Shown: positions 56,659 through 64,000 of the stretch, piece by piece
How the letters are laid out: every line of letters begins with the position of its first letter
Numbering within the stretch: the first letter of the stretch is position 1
Assembly: GCA_033964015.1 (NCBI GenBank)
Contig: CM066924.1
Coordinates: 620,001 to 684,000 of the forward strand
Length of the DNA: 64,000 nucleotides
Origin: Scolanthus callimorphus
Taxonomy: Eukaryota; Cnidaria; Anthozoa; Actiniaria; Edwardsiidae
Reading direction: 5' to 3'
Translations under genes and position numbers: made by a program
Notes under the pieces: generated by a model
Told to the model about the DNA's origin: nothing
What the model saw: only the letters and a program-made list of their open reading frames with translations
Databases searched by the model: none

Positions 56659-57210
56659 ATATTGCCTATTATTATTCAGCCATGCCACTATCTCGGTTCT
56701 GATTGGCTAAGAGTACGCAGCGAAACCTTGTTGGCGCGCAGTGCCTGACGTCATACTACAGACATTAGGATTGATGCACTCTAATGACGTCATAACGCAA
56801 GCCAATAGGTTTGGCCGCCATCGGTTTTCATTTCCGAATTGAAAGTCGGTTTTGCGAATATTCTCGTTGGATCTGTTATGATTTTTGCCAAGAGATCATT
56901 GCTCAGGATATCTAAACATCAACTATGGCTATTTGAATTGAATACAAAAGGAAAATACCAATGGACGTAAGATGAAGTTGAAAAACCGTGTCGCCGTGCA
57001 CGGTCTCATCGCTGACTTCGTTTAGCTAGGTAAGAATTCTTGGTTGCTGAATAATAAAACAATTATTGAATTCGGTTTTCGCATGATAGTGAGATTTGTC
57101 AACGCCTCGAGTTAGTGTTATCCGCCTCAGCTTCGCTTCGGCAGATAACACAAACCTCGGCGTTGCCAAATCTCACTATCATGCTCAACCTCATCCAATA
57201 AGTGTTAATT
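56659..57210. repeat. Dispersed repeat, about 550 bp, copy 1
   Basis: Matches 60204-60705 nearly end to end (ATTATTCAGCCAT, CTAATGACGTCATAA, GAATTCGGTTTTCGCATGAT). It includes a hairpin (GATAGTGAGATTTGTCAACG...) around CAGCTTCGCTTCGG. Confidence 0.82.
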
Positions 57211-57504
57211 ATTATTCATTGCACTCAGTAATCGTTTTCCGATTGGCTCAAAGTCTACGAACAATTCTGGCAGTTTGCAAGCGCCTGCAATATTTTCGGG
57301 GGGAACAGTTGTCTGTACAGGTTATTGGACCGAGCCTGCAAGATTTTTCAGCGGTATTTTGTGTGAAATTACAAATGCGCGGCAAATTTTGTGTTTTTGT
57401 GTCTTTGAATCTTTTCTTTTCACGATATCTGCTCGCTTTGCGACGTGTTCGACTCAAGAAATTGAATTTGTGTCAGACAATGAATAATAAAACAATTTTG
57501 GATT

Positions 57505-57600
57505 CGGTTTCCGCACGATAATCGTCAAGTCCTCGCTTCGCTACTCAAACGTCGGCCTTGACAATTATCGATGTCATGCTCAACCTCATCCACTAATTGC
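57505..57600. repeat. Hairpin related to the preceding dispersed repeat
   Basis: CACGATAATCGTCAAG and CTTGACAATTATCGATG flank the loop CCTCGCTTCGCTACTC, followed by CATGCTCAACCTCATCCA as in copy 1. Confidence 0.55.
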
Positions 57601-57825
57601 TTATTGTCCAGCATATGCGCATTCCAAAGGCATTTCTACACAAAAGAGAGCGCGCGCTTATAGCTGGAATCGTCCAATGACCAATCAAAGTTCAAAATTA
57701 CTCTAGACTTGTACAAAAGTGACTGTACGTCTGGAAGCGTTTCTTATGGACGAAACATACAAATTCCCTTTTTACGAAAAACGTTCATGTTTCTATATAA
57801 ACTATTTACAATTCTGAAGCCTGTA

Positions 57826-60800
57826 TCATCTTTTGTCGCGCTCTCGTTTCTCGTCGGAATAATGTTTTCTACTTTCGTAAGCCGATCGTGGACTCGATAA
57901 GCTATCGGGACTTTGCCCGCTGTGCCGAGATGACTCGCTGGATGTTCGGTGGCTATATGAATGATGCCGATGATCCGACGGATAATCCCGAAAGCTGGAT
58001 CGGTGATGGTCTTCTCGACGATAGCTGTTGTCGTAACTTCTCGAGTGATGATCAGAACTTCGTTCGCTTCGATCGTAAGATCTCGATTCTTTAACCCGAG
58101 AGTGTTCCGAAGGTCGCTCGTAATTCCTCGGGTGTTCGGATCCGTGGTAATACGAGGACGAGCGCGCACGATCCCTGTCACGATCTCTATCGCGATCACG
58201 ATCACGATCTCGGTCACGATCACGGTCGCGATCACGATCGTAATAACGCTGGCGATCGTCGTGTCTGAAAATGGAAAATCAAAGCAAAAGGTCGTCAGCT
58301 CGACGAAAAACAATGGGGAAAATAATGATCATAGGCGCAGGCGCTGCATTTTAAATATTTCTTCGAGCTTCACGTCGACTAACAAACCGCGGTTTGGCTT
58401 CCGTCAATCAAGCAACTCTGGGTGAATTCACGTAGGCTTTGATAGATAGATTTTTAAAATAATAAGGACTAGCTGGGCTTTAAAACCAATTTTCCACCAT
58501 AAAATACAAAAAAAACGCTTGTCTTACTGTCTTTTGACGGTCGATGGAAGCTCTATCAGCTGGGACCTCGGTCCCTGATAGGTTTGGCTTCCGTCAATCA
58601 AACGAGTGAACAACTCTGGGTGATTTCACGGAGGCTTATCTTTAGCAACATTAATTATCGCGAGGGGGAGGGGGTTAAGGAGCGTTGGAGAAAACATACG
58701 GTACTCACCCATCCCTGGAAGGTCTGTCCTTCGATCGGTCACCGTAACCTTTTCCGGGTCGACGAGATTCGTAACCAGTCTCCGCGGTGGTACCAGAGTG
58801 ACGTGACAATCCTGAACTCGCCCCAGGTCTCGCGCTACTGTCGAGCTTGGGGATCTTTGTCGCAGGGGCTGGTAGAGACATACTCTCTATGCCCCTCTTC
58901 ATGTCTAATGTTCGATGACCCGTGTGGTCCCCGGTGGTTTTTCTCGGCAACGCATGCGCATTAGGAGGAGCGTCGGGTTTCGGTTTGTGGTGATGGTGGT
59001 GGCGCTGAGATGGCAAAAGAAACTTCTTTTTAGAAAAACTCGACTTGGAAGATTATCTGCCGAAAAATGCACGCCCTGGACAAGGTCTTGAGATTAGCAC
59101 GAGGCGCCGCAGTTTTGCAAGAGAAGTTTCTTTTCAATTTGTGATTAAATGCAATTTCTCTCAGCGGTCGCAGATTTAAACCACAAATTTTATTTTTTTT
59201 CACGAAAATGTTTTCGAATCTTGAGGGAGAAAGAAAGAAAGAAAGACAGACAGACAGGATCAACATGGCCTACCTCTTGTTGATGTTGTTGTTTCTGTTC
59301 TTCTCTCTTCTTCATCGCGTGTCTGTACAATTTGAAAAGTTTCTTGGCTTCGAAATTCGTAAACTTTGAGACGAATGTCCACAGGTTTCTGCAAGAGAAG
59401 AAAATATAGATCAAATCTGGCAAATTTGGAAAAATCTCATGGCCAGTTTGGTCGAGCCGTGGTTGAAATTTAGGCGAGGCACCGTCATCTCGATACGAAA
59501 GGGAATAAAGGTAAAGGGAAGGCTTACCCTCGCCATTCCGATGCGACCTCATGGTCTTTGTAGTGCGACGTGATGTCCATGATATGATCACCGATCTTCA
59601 ACAAACACTGAAATGAGAAAATGCAGAGCATTGGACAAAATAGAAGAAGGGTACGTCGCCGCAGTCACGTGGTCTTTCATAACATTAAGGAGCCTTGTCG
59701 CCAACTCTTTCGTTGATGTTTTCATTCGATATAAGAAGGCGAATTACGGGTAGGAATCTCGAAATAACTTTTATACTTGATTTAACGACTTCAATCGAAA
59801 ATATCTCACTACATTCCCAAAATCAGCCGATGGAAATGGATATTTTCTCTGACTCGGTAGGTTGCTAGGCTGTCAAAATAGCGGCGTGACAGAGGCTCTT
59901 TAAAGCTACTTATAGAGAACGCATCCATGCTCCTCAAAATCTTGCCACACCAATTAAAAAAAAACTAGCAAATATCCGAACGACGCGCGCTCAGCAAAGC
60001 AGTTTTTCAGCTCCAACAGTTTCTCAGCTCACATGCTGTAAATACATACGTAGTATGGCCGTTTATTGCTATTTGTATTACCTGTCGTGTTTGTGCGACC
60101 TGATCTTTCACTTCAGACGAGTCATCCGGGCTCTCCAGCATCTTCAGGGCGCGTTTAACGGGTCTCATCTTCTCCTTACACTAGAAAGGGAAGATACTCA
60201 ATATTATTATTATTCAGCCATACCACTATCTCGATTCTGATAAGAGTACCCGGCGAAATCTTGTTGGCATGCAGTTCGTGACGTCATACTGCAGACATTA
60301 GGTTAATGCACTCTAATGACGTCATAATGCAAGCCAATAGGTTTGGTCACCATGTTGGTTTTCATCTCGGAATCGAAAGCCAATTTTTCCAATATTCTGA
60401 ATCTGTTTTGATTTTTGCCGAGAGATCAATGCTCAGGATGTCTAAACATTAACTATGGCTATTTGAAAATACCAAGACGTAAGCTGTAGTTGAAAAACCG
60501 TTTCGCCGAATAAGGCTTCATCGTCGACTTCGTTTAGCTAGGTAAGAATTCCTGGTTGCTGAATAATAAAACAATTATTGAATTCGGTTTTCGCATGATA
60601 GTGAGATTTGTCAACGCCTCGAGTTAGAGTTATACGTCTCAGCTTCGCTTCGGCTTCGACATATCTCACTATCGTGCTGAACCTCATCCAATAATTGTTA
60701 ATTATTATGCGTGCAGGAATAAATACCCGTGAATCTAACAATCAAACCAACCATTCAATGTTACAAGGGAAAATGCGGTACCTGGGGGGTCGATGCCCGC

Positions 60801-63312
60801 CGAGCTTTTACTCATCTGGCACGCACCGTAATTTGTTTTTGGACAATTAAAGGAGCCAATTCATCTTGTCAACAATACATTGCTTTGTTCTTGTTTACTT
60901 TCAATTCAGTGTAACAGAAACAAACGAGCACTACTTCAATGGAGCCTTTCCTCTCAACAAAGGTCTCCTTGTCCATATCAACAAACAAACAAACAATCAG
61001 ACAAACAAACAATCAAACAAACAAACAAGCAAGCTACAAACAAACAAACAAACAGTCTGTTTTTATGGAGCTCTCCCTCACCGCATCAAAAGTTTCCTTG
61101 TCCATATCAGCATAGTGCACAAGTTTCTCGTGTTCTGAGTCGTCAGGGGACGCTATCGAGGATGGGTCTTCCTCCACTTCAGGGAGAAGCTCGAGCTTTT
61201 TCTCCTCCTTTACGGCACTTCGACCTCTTTTTCAATCTTTTCCTTAGGAGGGACCTGTAGGAATTGGGTTCAATTATTACTCATCCAACGTTTCTACAGC
61301 AATGTCAAGGCTTTCATCCTTTTTGAGTTTAGCATTTGTTGGACACGCTTACATCCAAGTTAACCATGTACGCTTTGCGTGCCTATTTTTGATTGTTAAT
61401 GGAGTGACCTATACCTTAGTTGTGAGACCCAAGAAAGAAGGGAACAAAGTGTTACGTACCTCAGGTTTTCCTCTGTTACAATCTTAGCCTTTTTCTTTGG
61501 AGCTTTTGTTTTAACTTTCTTCTTTGGCTCACTGACAGGGTGCGCCGGCTTGATGACTTCCCTGCCTCCCCTCCCTCCTTGCTTTCTGGCTGACTAAGGG
61601 GAGAGGTGACGGGAACAGCAGGGGAGGGGACAGCAGTGGTACTAGGTGACGTATCTTCAGTAGCAGGCTTTTTCTTCAAATCTTTCTTTAGCTTGCGGAT
61701 CTTGGTTTTAATCTTCAAAGAGGACTGAAAGAGATTACAAAAGATTAGAGAAAACATTCGACCTCCAATACGTGCTGGATTATTGAAAAAGGTATGAGAA
61801 AGCTTGCTGATTACTACACATGTATATCCTTCGCAACTGATTATTTACAATTAAAGCAAACACATTTTCTCTTAAATCATTCAAGCGTTTTAGTTTTTCC
61901 AAAATTTGAAAAAATCTGCAGTAGTTCTGAATCTTTATATACTTGCACGACACAAAATTTGACTGCCTGCAAGGTGAGAAAAATGAATCCCAATCCTCTC
62001 ACCTTTCGAAGCTCCTCTGCCTTGCTCTCTTGTACTACTTGTTTCAGTAGTTTTATCAGATATTCCGCACGAGTTTGGAGATGCTTGTCTTGAGGTTTGA
62101 GGTTTCCAGGAGGAAGAATCTGGAGAAAACACAAATAGTTCAACCACCCAGCCCGAGAGGTCAATCGAGGTCCCATCTGTCTTCCCATCTGTCTTCCCTT
62201 CTACCCCTGTTTAAGGTGGATGATAAAGAACCCATTGCACTCTTCGTAAGAGTAGGGGATTGGCTCCCGGTGCGATGGTCTACTCTCGATGGAATATAAA
62301 CAGCCCTCATGATTGTAAGCTGCGCGGCAGCAATTTGCGGCATCTAATGCAGCCTGTTAAGTCCTCCAACCTATTCTTGTCTAGCGGTCGTATATTTCAA
62401 CCGCTTGGAGCTCCCTCACGATAAGGAGAAGACCCTTTCTTTTTCTTTCTTTTCATTTTCAAATTTCAATTAAAAAAACAAGAATGCTGGTTTGTCAACC
62501 GCGATATTCTATACTAAAATGACATCGCTTGCATGCACACTTTGCGTACCTATTTACAAAGGATTTGCCACTGATTTGTTTTGTACTACCATTACTGAGC
62601 ATGCACCAGGTCTCTTACCATGTACGTATTTGTTATTGTTAATGGGGCTGATACATACCTTAGTTGTAAGTCCCAAGTCCGGGTTTGCTTTAAGGGCCTC
62701 TTAACTCCCCATGCCGTGTTATACCATGCGACCATGTACGCTTTGCGTACCTATTTGTTATTGTTAATGGGGCTGATACATACCTTAGCTGTAAGTACCA
62801 AGTCCGGGTTTGCTTTAATGGCCTCTTAACTCCCCATGCCGTGTTATACCATGCGACCATGTACGCTTTGCGTACCTATTTGTTATTGTTAATGGGGTTG
62901 ATACATACCTTAGCTGTAAGTCCCAAGTCCGGGTTTGCCGTTTAATGGCCTCCCAACTCCCCATGCCAAGTTATACCATGCGACCATGTACGCTTTGCGT
63001 AACTATTTTGTTATTGTTAATGGGGCTGATACATACCTTAGTTGTAAGTCCCAAGTCCGGGTTTGCTTTAATGGCCTCCCAACTCCCCATGCCATGTTAT
63101 ACCATGCGACCATGTACGCTTTGCGTACCTATTTGTTATTGTTAATGGGGCTGATAAATACCTTAGTTGTAAGTCCCAAGTCCGGGTTTGCTTTAATGGC
63201 CTCCCAACTCCCCATGCCGTGTTCATGTATCCCGACAAGCAACATGGAGTCATCGCTCACGTCCCACGGTACCCCCCAATGAACGCTCTTTGCCGGCATC
63301 GTCAATCGGTAT
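57826..63312 (-). CDS. CHD1: CHD1 chromatin remodeller (3' part of gene: SANT-SLIDE region to stop)
   Basis: CHD1 is a nuclear ATP-dependent nucleosome-spacing enzyme linked to transcribed chromatin. Exons, minus strand: 63312-63162 (SANT-SLIDE start, [20 protein letters not shown]), 62119-62003 ([13 protein letters not shown]), 61724-61460 and 61254-61082 (Lys/Glu-rich linker), 60180-60082 ([15 protein letters not shown]), 59607-59528 (CLLKIGDHI), 59388-59274 ([20 protein letters not shown]), 59004-58709 (His/Pro-rich) and 58264-57826 (Arg-Asp repeats, Ser-rich tail, stop). The last conserved block is the CHD1 C-terminal domain (DUF4208/CHCT). Junctions are GT-AG in compatible phase, except the 61460 donor, where a site three bases on would fit better. 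One-base frame breaks occur near 61572 and 61206; restoring the second makes that exon exactly 58 codons. The helicase and chromodomain exons lie beyond the window. Confidence 0.93.
58190..58262 (-). repeat. Arg-Asp codon repeat in the last CHD1 exon
   Basis: GATCGTGATCGC-type hexamers encode alternating Arg-Asp. In other frames the same DNA gives long Val/Ile/Thr-rich ORFs on both strands, which are not real. Confidence 0.8.
58379..58640. repeat. Two direct fragments of the CCGTCAATCA family in a CHD1 intron
   Basis: GGTTTGGCTTCCGTCAATCA occurs at about 58391 and 58582, each followed by CAACTCTGGGTGA and TTCACG. Confidence 0.65.
59727..59915. repeat. Dispersed repeat, copy B (see 4085)
   Basis: Shares GCGAATTACG, ATCAGCCGATGGAAATGGAT and CTCTGACTCGGTA with copy A. 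Lies in a CHD1 intron. Confidence 0.6.
60204..60705. repeat. Dispersed repeat, about 500 bp, copy 2, in a CHD1 intron
   Basis: Same order and orientation of words as 56659-57210, with small deletions (for example in the hairpin near 60655). Confidence 0.82.
60978..61052. repeat. (CAAA)n microsatellite
   Basis: An imperfect AAAC run with CAATC interruptions in a CHD1 intron, about 30 bp before exon 61082-61254. Confidence 0.85.
61357..61440. repeat. Diverged single unit of the CHD1 tandem array
   Basis: CATGTACGCTTTGCGTGCC, TATTGTTAATGG-like sequence and ATACCTTAGTTGTGAG match the 125-bp unit, including part of the copied exon end. Confidence 0.6.
62619..63161. repeat. Tandem array of a partial CHD1 exon plus its splice donor, about 125-bp unit
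   Basis: At least four repeats lie in the intron just downstream of exon 63312-63162. Each contains, on the minus strand, about 60 bp matching the exon's 3' end (coding [17 protein letters not shown]), the donor AAG-GTATGT, and about 65 bp of intron (CAATAACAAATAG, GCGTACATGGTCGC). Some units carry frame changes or a stop, such as an inserted CG near 62940. Confidence 0.88.
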
Positions 63313-63426
63313 CTGGAAAGGGAACTACAGCGTTAACACCACGGCAATATTGTTTACCATGTGAGCTCTGTCTTGAGTGAGCATCATCCACCGCTAGGCT
63401 CGTGAGAAGCTCGGTAGGCGTGTCCG

Positions 63427-63545
63427 ATGGGAAAATAGGCTTTCCCCTTGGGAAAATAGGCTTTCCCCTTGGAAAAAAAGGCTTTCCCCTTGGGAAAATA
63501 GGCTTTCCCCTTGGGAAAATATGCTTATCCCTTAAGAAAATAGGC
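63427..63545. repeat. About 21-bp minisatellite, six units
   Basis: Unit GGCTTTCCCCTTGGGAAAATA. Similar words resume at 63950-64000, reaching the window edge. Confidence 0.82.
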
Positions 63546-63551
63546 TGAACC

Positions 63552-63770
63552 CCAACCTCGTCCCCAGGGTCTTCTCGGTCGTTTTCAAAATTGCGGTTAG
63601 CTCGGGAGAAGACTCTGGAGGAGGCTGAGTCACATGACCGTTTCGAAACAAAGGAGAACCTCCTTCCCATGTTTTCAAATAGTGGTCACGTGACTCAGCC
63701 TCCCCCAGGATCTTGTGCTCGACCAACCGCCATCTTGAAAATTACCCACAAGACCCTGGGAACGAGGTTT
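63552..63770. mobile_element. MITE with arms of about 100 bp
   Basis: Ends AACCTCGTCCCCAGGGTCTT and its complement (CCCTGGGAACGAGGTT), then paired GAGGCTGAGTCAC words. Flanks CTGAACCC/TTGAACCT suggest an old 8-bp duplication. It interrupts the minisatellite. Confidence 0.75.
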
Positions 63771-64000
63771 GTTGAACCTTTGGAAAAATAGACCTATCAC
63801 TCTGGAAATTGCGACCAGCCGGTCGCCTGGGCGACCACAAATCAGTGCTAGGCGACTAAAAATTTGAACTCAGGTGCCACCTGGCGATCAAAAGTTGTTT
63901 GCAATTGGTCGACAGCTGGAGACTAAGAAAATAAATAAATTTCCAGCCCTGCTTGGGAAAATAGGCTTATCGCTAGGGAAAATAAGCTTATCCTATAGGC

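Noticed and set aside
57744..58425. Long ORFs on both strands rich in Val, Ile and Thr
   Set aside because: Wrong-frame readings of the CHD1 Arg-Asp repeat; the real frame joins the upstream exon in phase and ends at 57826.
1..64000. tRNA, rRNA or snRNA genes
   Set aside because: Reading both strands I saw no convincing cloverleaf with internal promoter boxes or conserved rRNA blocks; a covariance-model scan would be decisive.

Overview
The window is animal nuclear DNA, most likely from an anthozoan cnidarian (coral or sea anemone). Genes are split by GT-AG introns, coding density is low, and there are many short inverted-repeat elements, poly-G tracts and a metazoan-type CACTA transposon. 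The group assignment is inference from gene and repeat character; no species-level marker was recognised.

Layout. (1) About 1-26 kb, plus strand: the 3' part of a membrane-anchored, tandem-C2, synaptotagmin-like gene. One intron, between the two halves of the C2B domain, is about 21.8 kb long. It holds a 19-copy G-rich minisatellite, a LINE remnant and, inside that LINE, a complete 17,880-bp CACTA/EnSpm-type element (6482-24361). The element has CACTG termini, a TIR of about 58 bp and a 3-bp AAT target duplication. It carries a Tnp2-like transposase on the minus strand and a divergently transcribed SAM-domain gene on the plus strand, with a tandem-repeat array near each end and younger small elements nested inside. 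(2) 26-43.9 kb: gene-poor DNA dominated by foldback and MITE-like elements, including a long inverted repeat of about 4.3 kb (29.9-34.2 kb) with its own nested insertion. (3) 44-46 kb: an intact, apparently single-exon forkhead gene (FoxB/FoxAB-like) with a C-terminal Eh1-like motif. (4) 46-57.8 kb: gene-poor again, with many short transposons, several nested. (5) 57.8-63.3 kb, minus strand: the 3' part of CHD1 (SANT-SLIDE region to the stop). Its SANT exon has been partly copied, with its splice donor, into a tandem array of about 125-bp units.

The host genes are unrelated in function (membrane traffic, development, chromatin remodelling). Only the two transposon genes form a functional set: they diverge from a shared 298-bp region holding CCAAT motifs. 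Single-base or dinucleotide indels break the conserved frame in the C2 gene, both transposon genes and CHD1. Because CHD1 is affected while its splice sites and domains are otherwise intact, consensus sequencing errors are a serious alternative to pseudogene decay and should be checked first.
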